This document shows positions 1 to 9,418 of a DNA stretch of 64,000 bases, piece after piece. The stretch comes from Pseudoalteromonas sp. DL-6 (GTDB lineage: Bacteria; Pseudomonadota; Gammaproteobacteria; Enterobacterales; Alteromonadaceae). How positions within the stretch are numbered: the first letter of the stretch is position 1; each line of letters starts with the position of its first letter. The position numbers and the translations under genes were made by a program. Below the pieces are notes generated by a model, which was given only the letters and a program-made list of their open reading frames with translations, was not told the DNA's origin and did no database searches. The stretch is taken from contig NZ_CP019770.1 of assembly GCF_004328665.1 (NCBI RefSeq), positions 1,302,001 through 1,366,000 of the forward strand, in the 5' to 3' direction.

Positions 1-87
1 GTAGACCAAACATCTGGTGAGACTCATCGTCGTCACCATGTGACTGCAGATGGTTACTACAAAGGCGTTCAAGTAATTTCTAACTAA
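1..87 (+). CDS. rpmF: 50S ribosomal protein L32, C-terminal part (5' end outside window)
   Basis: The first 28 codons read VDQTSGETHRRHH followed by TADGYYKGVQVISN and a TAA stop. This matches the C-terminal half of bacterial L32 (E. coli [20 protein letters not shown]). L32 is a small protein of the large ribosomal subunit. The gene stands 12 bases ahead of plsX, the classic rpmF-plsX-fab order that links ribosome and membrane-lipid synthesis. Only the 3' end is present, so its start and promoter cannot be judged. Confidence 0.95.
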   Translation, partial: VDQTSGETHRRHHVTADGYYKGVQVISN

Positions 88-99
88 GAGATTGCTTAT

Positions 100-1137
100 A
101 TGCTGACTAATCTAACCATAGCGTTAGATATGATGGGGGGCGATTATGGCCCCCGTTCATCTATCCCCGCAGCCGTTCGTGCGGTAAATGCTAATGCCAA
201 CTTAAAACTCATTTTATGTGGCAACGAGCAAGTAATAGCTAAACAATTAGAATCACTCGATTCACTTTCTCATCCCAGATTAATAATCCGCCATTGTAAC
301 GACGTTGTTACCAATGCCTGCGAACCCGCTGTTGCTGTACGCTCAAAAAAAGATTCCTCCATGCGAGTTGCCCTTGATTTAGTTAAATCGGGTGAAGCGC
401 AAGCCTGTGTTAGCTCTGGCAATACAGGGGCGCTATTTTTTATGGCGCATTACGTATTAAAAATGCTTCCAGGAGTGAAACGTCCCGCACTCATATCGGC
501 TGTACCCACTGAACGTAAAAATCCTGTTTACTTACTCGATTTAGGTGCCAATGTGCACTGTGATGCGCAAATGCTGTATCAGTTTGGCATTATGGGTTCG
601 GTAGTGGCAGGACAAGCACTTGGGTGTGATAACCCAAAGGTCAGTTTATTAAATATTGGCGCCGAAGACATTAAAGGTCACGACGAAATTAAGCAAGCCG
701 CGCAGTTAATGCAGCAAAGCGAGCTGATTAATTATATTGGCTATAGCGAAGGTAGTGATATTTTTTCTGGCAAAGCCGATGTTATTGTCTGTGAAGGCTT
801 TGTTGGCAATGTTGCACTTAAAACCTGTGAAGGCATTGCTAAACTTATCATGAAAAAGTTTACCCGTGCCCTTGAAAAGCACGTCGTTTACAAGTGTATG
901 GCGTTTATGTTGGCGCCAATCATAAAAAAACTCTATAAAAGAGTGAACCCCGACCAGTATAACGGCGCTTCTCTGGTAGGATTGCGCGGTATTGTTGTTA
1001 AAAGTCATGGAAATGCCTCAGCTAAAGCATTTCATGCTGCAATCGACGAAGCAGTGAAAGAAGTAGAACGTCAACTTCCAGATAAAATAGCTGCTATTTT
1101 CGAAAAAACACATTCTAAAGACACGGCGGTTGAATAA
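100..1137 (+). CDS. plsX: Phosphate acyltransferase PlsX
   Basis: PlsX converts acyl-ACP and phosphate to acyl-phosphate, the donor for PlsY in the first step of phospholipid synthesis; it acts at the inner face of the membrane. The 345-residue product opens with [12 protein letters not shown], the family N-terminal signature, and carries [10 protein letters not shown] near residue 107 and the C-terminal region [17 protein letters not shown]. Length is normal for the family. It follows rpmF closely and precedes fabD by 55 bases. The usual next gene, fabH, is missing here. Confidence 0.97.
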   Translation: MLTNLTIALDMMGGDYGPRSSIPAAVRAVNANANLKLILCGNEQVIAKQLESLDSLSHPRLIIRHCNDVVTNACEPAVAVRSKKDSSMRVALDLVKSGEAQACVSSGNTGALFFMAHYVLKMLPGVKRPALISAVPTERKNPVYLLDLGANVHCDAQMLYQFGIMGSVVAGQALGCDNPKVSLLNIGAEDIKGHDEIKQAAQLMQQSELINYIGYSEGSDIFSGKADVIVCEGFVGNVALKTCEGIAKLIMKKFTRALEKHVVYKCMAFMLAPIIKKLYKRVNPDQYNGASLVGLRGIVVKSHGNASAKAFHAAIDEAVKEVERQLPDKIAAIFEKTHSKDTAVE

Positions 1138-1192
1138 CAGTTAACGTGCCGTGTTACACATTATTTATTTTGTTTAATTATAAGAGCAAATT

Positions 1193-2119
1193 ATGGCACA
1201 AAAAATTGCACTTCTTTTTCCAGGTCAAGGCTCGCAAACTGTGGGTATGTTACAAGAGCTACTAGCGAGTTCTGACATAGTAAAAGCCACATTTGCAGAA
1301 GCTTCAACCGCACTTGGTTACGATCTAGCAGACCTTGTACTTAACGGTCCAGAAGAAAAACTAAATCAAACACACCGTACTCAGCCTGCATTATTAACTG
1401 CAAGCGTTGCTATTTATCGTCATTGGTTAGCTGCAAACCCAGATGCTGACGTCGTTATGGCAGGTCACAGCCTGGGTGAGTATTCAGCTTTAGTATGTAG
1501 CGATGTGATCAGTTTAAGCGAAGCCGTAAAACTGGTTGAAAATCGCGGTTTATACATGCAAGAAGCCGTACCTGCTGGTGTAGGTTCTATGGCCGCTATT
1601 ATTGGTTTAGGCGACGATGAAATTAAAGCCGCTTGTGCAGCAGCGGCACAAGGTGAAGTGGTTTCTCCAGTAAACTATAACTCGCCTGGTCAGGTTGTTA
1701 TTGCCGGTCATAAAGATGCAGTTGATAGAGCCTCTGTTGCTTGTAAAGAAGCCGGAGCAAAACGAGCACTGCCATTATCTGTAAGTGTGCCGTCGCATTG
1801 TGAACTAATGAAACCAGCCGCAGAAAAATTAGCCGCCGATTTAGCCGCTTTAACATTTAATACACCTAAGTGTGATGTAATTAATAATGTTGATGTAAAA
1901 GCTGAAGGTTCAGCAGATGCAATTAAAGAGGCATTAATGCGCCAGCTATATAGCCCTGTACGCTGGACCGAAACGGTTCAAGCACTGGTTGCACAAGGTG
2001 TAATGCAAAGTTATGAATTTGGTCCTGGTAAAGTACTAACCGGGCTTGCAAAACGTATTGATAAAGCGATGGTGTGTGGTTCAGTTAACGACCTTGCATC
2101 AATCGATTCAGCTAAATAA
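1193..2119 (+). CDS. fabD: Malonyl-CoA:ACP transacylase
   Basis: FabD moves malonyl groups from CoA to acyl carrier protein, supplying the extender unit for type II fatty-acid synthesis in the cytoplasm. The product (308 aa) starts IALLFPGQGSQ, has the nucleophile motif GHSLGEYSAL with Ser93, and the catalytic His202 in VPSHCELM. Length matches E. coli FabD (309 aa). It is 12 bases upstream of fabG, so both are probably on one transcript. Confidence 0.98.
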   Translation: MAQKIALLFPGQGSQTVGMLQELLASSDIVKATFAEASTALGYDLADLVLNGPEEKLNQTHRTQPALLTASVAIYRHWLAANPDADVVMAGHSLGEYSALVCSDVISLSEAVKLVENRGLYMQEAVPAGVGSMAAIIGLGDDEIKAACAAAAQGEVVSPVNYNSPGQVVIAGHKDAVDRASVACKEAGAKRALPLSVSVPSHCELMKPAAEKLAADLAALTFNTPKCDVINNVDVKAEGSADAIKEALMRQLYSPVRWTETVQALVAQGVMQSYEFGPGKVLTGLAKRIDKAMVCGSVNDLASIDSAK

Positions 2120-2130
2120 GAGTATATAAA

Positions 2131-2877
2131 ATGAGTAATTTATTTTCTTTAGAGGGCAAAGTTGTCCTGATCACTGGCGCTAGCCGTGGTATTGGTAAAG
2201 CTATTGCAAACACATTAGTAGCGCAAGGCGCAAAAGTAGCGGGCACGGCAACAAGCGAGTCGGGTGCGGCTAATATTAGTGAGTACTTAGGTGATAACGG
2301 TAAGGGTTATGCGTTAAACGTAACTGATCCTGCATCAATTGAGGCGACATTAGCGGCAATTAAAGCCGATTTAGGTGATATTGATGTATTAGTGAATAAT
2401 GCCGGTATTACGCGCGATAATTTATTAATGCGCATGAAAGAAAATGAGTGGGACGATATTATCGATACCAACTTAAGCTCTATTTTCCGTTTATCTAAGG
2501 CTGTACTTCGCCCAATGATGAAGAAAAAGAACGGCCGTATCATCAATATCGGCTCTGTAGTGGGTACTATGGGTAATGCGGGTCAAGCTAACTATGCGGC
2601 CGCTAAAGCGGGTGTTATTGGCTTTTCTAAGTCACTAGCGCGTGAAGTAGCCTCTCGTGGTATTACTGTTAACGTGGTTGCACCTGGTTTTATTCAAACA
2701 GACATGACCGATGATTTGACAGATGAGCAAAAAGCAGCAACGCTTGCAAACGTACCTGCGGGTCGTTTAGGTCAGCCTGACGAGATTGCAGCTGCGGTAT
2801 GTTATTTAGCATCTGACGCCGCTGCGTATGTATCAGGTGAAACTTTGCATGTAAATGGTGCGATGTACATGGTTTAA
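2131..2877 (+). CDS. fabG: 3-oxoacyl-ACP reductase FabG
   Basis: FabG uses NADPH to reduce 3-ketoacyl-ACP in each round of fatty-acid elongation. The 248-residue short-chain dehydrogenase has the nucleotide-binding motif TGASRGIG (residues 15-22), NNAG (89-92), and a catalytic triad Ser142, Tyr155 and Lys159 (YAAAK). The C-terminus ENLHVNGxMYMV-like (GETLHVNGAMYMV) is typical of FabG. It lies directly after fabD; a 250-base gap then separates it from acpP, which suggests a separate promoter for the highly expressed carrier protein. Confidence 0.98.
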   Translation: MSNLFSLEGKVVLITGASRGIGKAIANTLVAQGAKVAGTATSESGAANISEYLGDNGKGYALNVTDPASIEATLAAIKADLGDIDVLVNNAGITRDNLLMRMKENEWDDIIDTNLSSIFRLSKAVLRPMMKKKNGRIINIGSVVGTMGNAGQANYAAAKAGVIGFSKSLAREVASRGITVNVVAPGFIQTDMTDDLTDEQKAATLANVPAGRLGQPDEIAAAVCYLASDAAAYVSGETLHVNGAMYMV

Positions 2878-3127
2878 GTTCGTAATACGAATTTAATAAA
2901 CCAAAAATAGTATGCGGGTTTGCTAAAAAACATTGAATTTTTCGCAAACTTGCTTTAAACATACTTGAAATCGCTGTGAAAATAAGCGATAAAAGGTAAA
3001 ATAAACACTCAACAGGTTTGACCAGCAAATTATTTATGGTCAAAAGATTGAATCAGAGAATTATCGGACGTAAACTACGCCGCAATCTGAAAATAACGCA
3101 TTGGCGTTTTTAATAAAGGAAAGAAGA

Positions 3128-3364
3128 ATGAGCGATATCCAAGAACGCGTAAAGAAAATTATCATCGAACAGCTAGGTGTTAAAGAAGAAGAAGTTAAAA
3201 ACGAAGCTTCATTCGTTGATGACCTAGGTGCAGACTCTCTTGATACTGTTGAATTAGTAATGGCTCTTGAAGAAGAGTTTGACACTGAGATCCCAGATGA
3301 AGAAGCTGAAAAGATCACTACAGTACAATCTGCAATCGATTACGTTACAGCTCACGCTGAGTAA
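3128..3364 (+). CDS. acpP: Acyl carrier protein
   Basis: This 78-residue acidic protein carries growing acyl chains on a phosphopantetheine arm. The attachment motif [10 protein letters not shown] places the modified serine at residue 37. The start chosen is the ATG of [12 protein letters not shown], preceded at a good distance by AAAGGAAAGAAG; an in-frame upstream ATG at 3101 would add nine residues not found in the family. The 250 bases upstream contain no gene and probably hold its own promoter. Confidence 0.98.
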   Translation: MSDIQERVKKIIIEQLGVKEEEVKNEASFVDDLGADSLDTVELVMALEEEFDTEIPDEEAEKITTVQSAIDYVTAHAE

Positions 3365-3377
3365 TTAATCGCAAATT

Positions 3378-3400
3378 AAGGGCAGCATTCGCTGCCTTTA
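3378..3400 (+). terminator. Hairpin after acpP, probable weak terminator or attenuator
   Basis: GGCAGC-ATTC-GCTGCC forms a 6-bp stem with a 4-base loop (3381-3396) just 17 bases after the acpP stop, followed by TTTAATCTTT rather than an unbroken T run. It could partly uncouple acpP from fabF. Confidence 0.55.
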
Positions 3401-3406
3401 ATCTTT

Positions 3407-3530
3407 ATATCCAAACCACCTCAAAGTACATGATTCAATACCAAACCCTCACTCACTATCAGCAATTAAGTTGTTATTGCTCAGCGTTGATTATTGGTTT
3501 GAGACTCGCACTTTGAGGTAGCTTGGGTAT
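3407..3530. repeat. Palindrome-ended 124-bp element between acpP and fabF
   Basis: The acpP-fabF gap holds near-identical inverted ends: CCAAACCACCTCAAAGT at 3411-3427 and its reverse-complement partner ACTTTGAGGTAGCTTGG at 3510-3526 (14 of 17 positions match; the inner 11 bases ACCTCAAAGT-type are perfect). The central about 80 bases carry no open frame. The shape is that of a small MITE-like or palindromic interspersed element. No second copy was seen in this window, so its repetitive nature is an inference. Confidence 0.5.
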
Positions 3531-3639
3531 GATCATCCCCAATACTAATAACATAACTAGCAACAGTAATAGTGTTAACGCTGAAATAAACTAAGCTAAG
3601 TTAATTGGTATAATAATAATTCCTTATTGGAGGCAAACC

Positions 3640-4878
3640 GTGGCTAAACGTCGTGTCGTCGTAACTGGCTTAGGAATGTTGACGCCGCTAGGCAATGATG
3701 TGCAATCAACCTGGCAAGGCTTATTAGATGGTAAAAGTGGTATTCAAAATATTACCCACTTTGATACATCAAAATTTGGTACTCACTTCGCTGGTTTAAT
3801 CAATGATTTTGATGCATCGGCTTATATGTCGCCAAAAGATGCTAAAAAAATGGATTTATTTATCCAGTATGGCATTGCAGCGGGTGTTCAAGCTTTTCAA
3901 GATTCTGGCCTCGAAGTCACTGAGCAAAACGCAACACGTATTGGTGTAGCGGTAGGTTCAGGCATTGGTGGCTTAACCCTTATTGAAGAAAACCACATAA
4001 AATTATTAAACAGCGGTCCACGTAAGTTATCGCCGTTTTATGTACCGTCTACCATTATTAATATGATCTCGGGTCATTTATCTATAATGCACGGCCTACG
4101 CGGTCCTAATATTTCAATTGTGACAGCATGTACTACAGGTCTTCATAATATTGGCCATGCCGCACGTATGATAGCTTATGGCGATGCTGATGCAATGGTT
4201 GCCGGTGGCGCAGAAAAAGCGTGTACGCCAATTGGTATGGGTGGCTTTAATGCCGCACGTGCGCTTTCAACGCGTAATGACGATCCACAAGCAGCGTCTC
4301 GTCCGTGGGATAAAGATCGTGATGGTTTTGTGCTTTCTGATGGTGCCGGTGTGGTGGTTGTTGAAGAATACGAACACGCTAAAGCACGTGGCGCTAAAAT
4401 TTATGCAGAGCTTGTTGGTTTTGGCATGAGTGGTGATGCTTACCACATGACATCCCCACCAGAAGATGGCGCAGGTGCAGCTCTGGCAATGGAAAACGCA
4501 TTAAACGATGCGCAAGTAAATGCAGAGCAAGTTGGTTACATCAACGCACATGGTACGTCTACTCATGCGGGTGACAAAGCCGAAACATCAGCGGTTAAAA
4601 CCATTTTTGGTGATTCAGCTAAAGATGTGATGGTAAGTTCATCAAAATCTATGATGGGTCACTTACTCGGAGCGGCAGGCTCTGTTGAGTCTATAGTGTC
4701 TATTTTATCGTTGACCGAGCAAAAAGTGACGCCAACAATTAACTTAGATAACCCAGACGAAGGCTGTGATTTAGATTACGTACCGCATACAGCACGTGAC
4801 GCTAAACTTGATTACGCTTTGTGTAACTCATTTGGGTTTGGTGGTACTAATGGCTCGTTACTGTTTAAAAAGGTATAA
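3640..4878 (+). CDS. fabF: 3-oxoacyl-ACP synthase II (FabF)
   Basis: FabF condenses malonyl-ACP with acyl-ACP, including the temperature-responsive elongation of palmitoleoyl-ACP to cis-vaccenoyl-ACP. The 412-residue product has the catalytic triad Cys164 (TACTTG), His304 ([15 protein letters not shown]) and His341 ([11 protein letters not shown]). The common motif is GTSTPAGD; here proline is replaced by histidine, which looks tolerable. The start is a GTG with TTGGAGG seven to eight bases upstream, giving [10 protein letters not shown]. It closes the fab cluster and is followed by a strong terminator. Confidence 0.97.
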   Translation: MAKRRVVVTGLGMLTPLGNDVQSTWQGLLDGKSGIQNITHFDTSKFGTHFAGLINDFDASAYMSPKDAKKMDLFIQYGIAAGVQAFQDSGLEVTEQNATRIGVAVGSGIGGLTLIEENHIKLLNSGPRKLSPFYVPSTIINMISGHLSIMHGLRGPNISIVTACTTGLHNIGHAARMIAYGDADAMVAGGAEKACTPIGMGGFNAARALSTRNDDPQAASRPWDKDRDGFVLSDGAGVVVVEEYEHAKARGAKIYAELVGFGMSGDAYHMTSPPEDGAGAALAMENALNDAQVNAEQVGYINAHGTSTHAGDKAETSAVKTIFGDSAKDVMVSSSKSMMGHLLGAAGSVESIVSILSLTEQKVTPTINLDNPDEGCDLDYVPHTARDAKLDYALCNSFGFGGTNGSLLFKKV

Positions 4879-4905
4879 TCTTTTTTAACAACGAATGAGA
4901 ATAAG

Positions 4906-4932
4906 AACCCAGTTGTTTAACTGGGTTTTTTT
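4906..4932 (+). terminator. Rho-independent terminator after fabF
   Basis: A perfect 9-bp stem AACCCAGTT / AACTGGGTT with loop GTTT is followed by seven T residues. It ends the fab operon 15 bases before pabC, so pabC needs read-through or a promoter overlapping this site. Confidence 0.9.
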
Positions 4933-4946
4933 ATGTGTAAAAAAAT

Positions 4947-5744
4947 ATGCAAACAATAATAACAGCAAGTGAAACCAGTAGCATAAGCACCCGTGATAGG
5001 GGCTTAAATTATGGCGATGGCTTTTTTACCACCGCAATGGTTACTGATGGACAAGTTGAGCATTGGGCTTATCATAAAGCACGTTTAATTGAATGTGCGC
5101 AGCGTTTGGGCTTTCCTCTACTTGAGTTTAATTCATTAGAGTCGCAGATCACTCAGCAAATAGCATCACATCCTCAAGCGGTCCTTAAAATCGTGATAAC
5201 ACGAGGCGAGGGCGGGCGAGGCTATGCGCCACCAAGCGAATGTAATTTAAATATTATTGTGAGTGTTTTACCTTATCCAGATCATTACAACAGCTTAACA
5301 GATTCGGGAATTAGCTTAGCTATTAGCCCGATTAAGTTGGCTGTTCAACCTCATTTAGCTGGGCTAAAAACCTTAAATAGGCTTGAACAAGTACTGGTCA
5401 AAAATGCCCTACAAACCCAACACAGCGATGATGCGCTAGTGCTTGATTACAACAACAATGTAATAGAAACCTCAGCGGCTAATATTTTTGCAATTAAAAA
5501 TCATAAAATATTTAGCCCAAGGCTGGATGAATGCGGCATTAAAGGTGTTTTTCTGCAATCTTTATGTGATAAATTAGCGGTTGAGTTTAAAACTGTCGGC
5601 GTTGATGAGCTTACCCAAGCAGACGCCGTATTTATCTGTAACAGCTTAATGAAAATTGTGCCTGTAAAAAGTATAGACGAGCACTGTTTTGATATTGTGC
5701 ATAGCCAATCATTACTAAACGAGTTACTAGCCAAGGAGGCTTAG
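4947..5744 (+). CDS. pabC: Aminodeoxychorismate lyase
   Basis: PabC releases p-aminobenzoate and pyruvate from 4-amino-4-deoxychorismate in folate synthesis, using pyridoxal phosphate. The 265-residue fold-type IV PLP enzyme has RDRGLNYGDGFFTT at residues 16-29, the PLP lysine in AGLKTLNRLEQ (Lys141), and ETSAANIF near residue 174. Its TAG stop shares a base with the GTG start of mltG, so the two are translationally coupled. The pabC-mltG-tmk-holB order is widely conserved in gammaproteobacteria. Confidence 0.96.
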   Translation: MQTIITASETSSISTRDRGLNYGDGFFTTAMVTDGQVEHWAYHKARLIECAQRLGFPLLEFNSLESQITQQIASHPQAVLKIVITRGEGGRGYAPPSECNLNIIVSVLPYPDHYNSLTDSGISLAISPIKLAVQPHLAGLKTLNRLEQVLVKNALQTQHSDDALVLDYNNNVIETSAANIFAIKNHKIFSPRLDECGIKGVFLQSLCDKLAVEFKTVGVDELTQADAVFICNSLMKIVPVKSIDEHCFDIVHSQSLLNELLAKEA

Positions 5745-6730
5745 TGTTAAAAGTTATATTATCAGTATTACTACTGGCTTTTTTTAGCTCAGTGATTGGC
5801 TACCAGCAATTACAAGCAACCATTGAAACGCCATTAAAGGTGGCGCAGAGCACTCAATTTGAAGTTAAAAAAGGCACCGGCTTTAATAAGTTGTGCCGTC
5901 AATGGCAGCAACAACAGTGGCTAGAAGACTGCTGGCGGTTTCAAATATTAGCTAAACTAGACCCTACATTAACTGACTTAAAAGCGGGTTTGTACGAGTT
6001 AAGCGCGGATAGCGTGATCAACAATATAAAAAAAATAAACCAAGGAGAGCAAGTTAGCTTTAGTTTTACCATTATTGAAGGTCAAGCACTTAGAGATGTA
6101 TTAAATACGGTAAAAATTGCTCCACATTTACAAAACGATTTAAAACTCGAGCAGCTTGGCGAGCAAATAATCGGCAAGCAAACTCACCTTGAAGGGTGGT
6201 TGTTTCCCGATACTTATCATTATCATAGTAACGACAATGCGAGTAGTTTATTAAAGCGTGCAGCGCAAAAAATGCAGCAAACATTGGCAGATGCATGGCA
6301 GCAACGGGCAAGTGATTTACCTTACAACACTGCCTATGAAGCCCTGATCATGGCTTCAATAATCGAAAAAGAAACCGCGCTTGCCAGTGAACGTCCGTTA
6401 ATTGCTTCGGCGTTTATTAACCGCTTAAATATCAATATGCGCTTACAAACCGATCCAACCGTAATATATGGACTAGGCGAAGATTTTGATGGCGATATTA
6501 AACGTAAAGACTTGAGAAATTACACCCCGTATAATACCTATCGTATTAACGGATTACCGCCCACACCGATTGCCATGCCCTCCAAAGAAGCCATTTTAGC
6601 GGCAGTAAACCCGCCTAAGAGCGAGTATGTTTATTTTGTAGCAAAAGGCGATGGTAGTCATCAGTTTTCAACCACATTAAAACAACATAATGCGGCGGTT
6701 AACCGGTATATTTTAAATAAAAAGAATTAG
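5744..6730 (+). CDS. mltG: Endolytic murein transglycosylase MltG
   Basis: MltG cleaves nascent peptidoglycan strands and is thought to set glycan chain length. The 328-residue product has one N-terminal membrane helix (about residues 3-21), a LysM-like region, and the YceG domain with the active-site motif MASIIEKETALASERP (from residue 203) and RLQTDPTVIYG. Start is GTG at 5744, overlapping the pabC stop by one base, with AAGGAG located nine bases upstream. It is five bases upstream of tmk. Confidence 0.95.
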   Translation: MLKVILSVLLLAFFSSVIGYQQLQATIETPLKVAQSTQFEVKKGTGFNKLCRQWQQQQWLEDCWRFQILAKLDPTLTDLKAGLYELSADSVINNIKKINQGEQVSFSFTIIEGQALRDVLNTVKIAPHLQNDLKLEQLGEQIIGKQTHLEGWLFPDTYHYHSNDNASSLLKRAAQKMQQTLADAWQQRASDLPYNTAYEALIMASIIEKETALASERPLIASAFINRLNINMRLQTDPTVIYGLGEDFDGDIKRKDLRNYTPYNTYRINGLPPTPIAMPSKEAILAAVNPPKSEYVYFVAKGDGSHQFSTTLKQHNAAVNRYILNKKN

Positions 6731-6735
6731 TATTT

Positions 6736-7362
6736 ATGAAACCAAAATTTATAGTTATAGAAGGCCTAGAAGGCGCAGGCAAATCAACCGCTATAGCCCT
6801 GTGCCAAGACTTTTTAAACCATCACCATGTTGACTTTATTAATGTACGCGAACCCGGTGGCACGCCTCTGGCTGAATCGTTACGTACCTTAGTAAAAGCA
6901 GAGCACCAAGAAGAAATTGCTTTTGAAACTGAGCTGCTAATTATGTATGCAGCGCGTTCACAGCTAATGCATAATGTGATCAATCCGGCACTAGAGCAAG
7001 GGCAGTGGGTATTAGCCGATCGTCACGATTTATCGTCACAGGCGTATCAAGGCGGCGGCCGCGGAATAAGTGCAAACACCTTAGCATCGTTATCGTCTAT
7101 GGTGTTAAAAGGCTTAAAACCCGATTTAACAATTTACCTAGATATTGACCCTGTTATTGGCCTTGAACGTGCTAAAGGTCGCGGCCAGTTAGACAGAATT
7201 GAGCAAGAAGCCATTGAGTTTTTTCAGCGCACCCGTATGCGTTACATTGAGCTTGCAAATGATGACGACAGCATAAAAACAGTCGATGCCAACCAAAGCA
7301 TTGATAAAGTGCATCGTGATATTACCAATGTACTGCGCACATTTTTTTCAGGGTTAAAATAA
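6736..7362 (+). CDS. tmk: Thymidylate kinase
   Basis: Tmk phosphorylates dTMP to dTDP for DNA synthesis. The 208-residue protein has the P-loop EGLEGAGKST (residues 9-18), the DR motif in LADRHDLSSQAYQGGGRG (base binding and LID region), and VREPGGTPLAE that binds dTMP. Length and motifs match E. coli Tmk (213 aa). It is followed after one base by holB, an arrangement conserved with pabC and mltG. Confidence 0.97.
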   Translation: MKPKFIVIEGLEGAGKSTAIALCQDFLNHHHVDFINVREPGGTPLAESLRTLVKAEHQEEIAFETELLIMYAARSQLMHNVINPALEQGQWVLADRHDLSSQAYQGGGRGISANTLASLSSMVLKGLKPDLTIYLDIDPVIGLERAKGRGQLDRIEQEAIEFFQRTRMRYIELANDDDSIKTVDANQSIDKVHRDITNVLRTFFSGLK

Positions 7363-7363
7363 T

Positions 7364-8278
7364 ATGGCATTGCCGTGGCTTAATGAGGTAGAGCAACGCT
7401 TAACTCAGAGCTATAAAGCGCAGCGTTTTCATCATGCGCAGCTGTTTTGCGGGCCTATTGGGGTTGGCAAATTTGAGCTAAGTGAGCAACTAGCAAATAG
7501 TTTGTTATGCCAAAACACCCAAGCACAGTTAAGTAGTCCAAATAGTGTGTTAAGCCCTTGTGGGCAATGTAAAAGTTGTTCATTAAACTTAGCGGTTACA
7601 CACCCAGACAAGCGCATTACTCAAGTGGAAGGGCAAAGCATAGGTGTAGACGACATACGCGGCATAAGCGATTTTATGCATCAGTCTGCGGCGCAAAATG
7701 GCAATAAAGTGGCAATTATCGAAAACTGCGAAAAAATGACCACCGCAGCCGCTAATGCGTTATTAAAAACCCTTGAAGAGCCAAGTAATAGTCGGTTTTT
7801 AATTTTGACAACCAGCCAAGTGGCGCAATTACCTGCCACTATTTTAAGTCGCTGTGCTAAAACTGAGGTTAAAGTAACCAATAACCAATTAGCACAACAA
7901 TGGTTAAGTAGTTTGGATGTGCCTAACTATACGTGGTTGTCGTTATTTTATAGCCAACCACTGCAAGTAAAGCAGTGGCAACAGCAAAATCAGCTTGAAA
8001 ACATTGATACGCTTTATAAATTTGCAACTGAGTTTAAACAAAGCCATAATTTCAATGCGTTAGTCGACATAATAAATAAACAGCCTGAGCTTGTGCGTAT
8101 TTTTACCTTATTTTTAAGTGAGCAGCTCAAACAACAGCTGTTAAATGGCATGAGTTTTGAAGCTTACCAAGTTGCTCAGCAAGCACTGAATGATTTTTTA
8201 CAGAATAACATACAAATACTTGGGCTAAATTTACCGCTTGCGGTATCACGACTAGCGTACATATTACGTAACCAATAA
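7364..8278 (+). CDS. holB: DNA polymerase III delta' subunit
   Basis: The delta' subunit is the stator of the sliding-clamp loader. The 304-residue AAA+ protein has a P-loop-like GPIGVGKFELSEQ (residues 30-42), a zinc knuckle made of Cys49 and CGQCKSC (Cys66, 69, 72), and the sensor region NALLKTLEEPSNSRFLILTT. As usual in delta', the P-loop is imperfect for ATP hydrolysis. It is coupled to tmk and followed 12 bases later by pilZ. Confidence 0.95.
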   Translation: MALPWLNEVEQRLTQSYKAQRFHHAQLFCGPIGVGKFELSEQLANSLLCQNTQAQLSSPNSVLSPCGQCKSCSLNLAVTHPDKRITQVEGQSIGVDDIRGISDFMHQSAAQNGNKVAIIENCEKMTTAAANALLKTLEEPSNSRFLILTTSQVAQLPATILSRCAKTEVKVTNNQLAQQWLSSLDVPNYTWLSLFYSQPLQVKQWQQQNQLENIDTLYKFATEFKQSHNFNALVDIINKQPELVRIFTLFLSEQLKQQLLNGMSFEAYQVAQQALNDFLQNNIQILGLNLPLAVSRLAYILRNQ

Positions 8279-8290
8279 AAAGGACTAGAT

Positions 8291-8617
8291 ATGCAAGAGC
8301 TATTAGTAGATATAGACGACCTTGACGAACTATATCGCTGTTATATGCCTTTTTTAAAAAAAGGTGGGTTATTTGTACGCACCAATATGCGCTATGAACC
8401 CGGGTATTCACTTGCCTTACGCGTTACCTTACCTGACGCGCTAGAAGACGACGTGGTAACCGGCAAAGTAACCTGGATCACGCCACAGGGCGCTCAGAGC
8501 TCAAATCCACCAGGGATCGGCATTAGCTTTTTAGATGATAAAACAAACCTAAACGCGAAGATCGAAAAACTGCTGGGGACTATGTTAAACTCCGGCAATC
8601 CAACTTATACCATGTAG
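8291..8617 (+). CDS. pilZ: PilZ domain protein, type IV pilus class
   Basis: This 108-residue single-domain protein resembles the founding PilZ of Pseudomonas, needed for type IV pilus assembly: YMPFLKKGGLFV, GKVTWITPQGAQ and GIGISFLD are in the same order. Classic PilZ proteins of this class do not bind c-di-GMP well; an RxxxR string (RTNMR, residues 37-41) is present but the usual DxSxxG partner is not. The tmk-holB-pilZ-tatD order is the same as in pseudomonads. RBS AAAGGA precedes the ATG. Confidence 0.9.
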   Translation: MQELLVDIDDLDELYRCYMPFLKKGGLFVRTNMRYEPGYSLALRVTLPDALEDDVVTGKVTWITPQGAQSSNPPGIGISFLDDKTNLNAKIEKLLGTMLNSGNPTYTM

Positions 8618-8634
8618 TAAAAACAGGCCTTATT

Positions 8635-9414
8635 TTGATTGTAGATTCTCATTGCCATTTAGACCGTCTTGATTTTGATAAACTCGATTTAAACCTAGAC
8701 CAAGTACTTGATAACGCCCGCGCTAAAAAAGTAGAACATTTTTTATGTGTAAGCGTCACGCTTGATCAATTCCCCAATATGCTAGAGCAAATAAAACATT
8801 ACAACGACGTGTCTGCGTCATGTGGTGTGCACCCGCTTGATCAAAAAGACGCACTCAACAAACAGCAATTAATTGATTTAGCCTCACACGACAAAGTAGT
8901 GGCCATTGGCGAAACTGGGCTCGATTATTACTACGCAAAAGACACCCATGCCGTACAACAAGCCAGTTTTGTTGGCCATATTGAGGTGGCAAATGAATTA
9001 CAAAAGCCGCTTATTATTCATACCCGTGACGCCCGTGCCGACACCATTAACTTAATGCGTGAACACAAAGCAGAAAATTGCGGCGGGGTACTGCATTGTT
9101 TCACCGAAGATTGGGATATGGCCAAAAAAGCCATTGATATGGGTTTTTATATTTCTATTTCAGGTATTGTAACCTTTAAAAATGCGGTAGAGCTTAAAGA
9201 AGTAGTAAAGCAAATTCCTCTCGATCGACTGCTTATTGAAACCGACTCGCCTTATTTAGCGCCAGTACCATATCGTGGTAAAACTAATCAGCCAGCGTAT
9301 GTGGAAGATGTTGCTTACTATATTAGTGAACTAAAAGGCATTAGTTTTAACGAGTTGGCAAAGGCCACCACTGATAACTTTTATTCTTTATTTAAATTAG
9401 CAGCTAAAGGCTAA
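8635..9414 (+). CDS. TatD family metal-dependent deoxyribonuclease (YcfH-like)
   Basis: TatD enzymes are metal-dependent DNases with a TIM-barrel fold. The 259-residue product has the metal ligands HCH in VDSHCHLDRLDF, GETGLDYYYAKD, PLIIHTRDA, GGVLHCFTE and LLIETDSPYLAP, all family signatures. The start appears to be TTG at 8635 (reading MIVDSHCHLD); no in-frame ATG exists between the pilZ stop region and the HCH motif, so a weak start is needed. It follows pilZ by 17 bases, as in E. coli where ycfH follows holB. Confidence 0.93.
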   Translation: MIVDSHCHLDRLDFDKLDLNLDQVLDNARAKKVEHFLCVSVTLDQFPNMLEQIKHYNDVSASCGVHPLDQKDALNKQQLIDLASHDKVVAIGETGLDYYYAKDTHAVQQASFVGHIEVANELQKPLIIHTRDARADTINLMREHKAENCGGVLHCFTEDWDMAKKAIDMGFYISISGIVTFKNAVELKEVVKQIPLDRLLIETDSPYLAPVPYRGKTNQPAYVEDVAYYISELKGISFNELAKATTDNFYSLFKLAAKG

Positions 9415-9418
9415 CCTC

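Noticed and set aside
8291..8617. c-di-GMP receptor role for the PilZ protein
   Set aside because: RTNMR is present, but the DxSxxG partner motif is not, and overall similarity is to the pilus-assembly class that does not need c-di-GMP.
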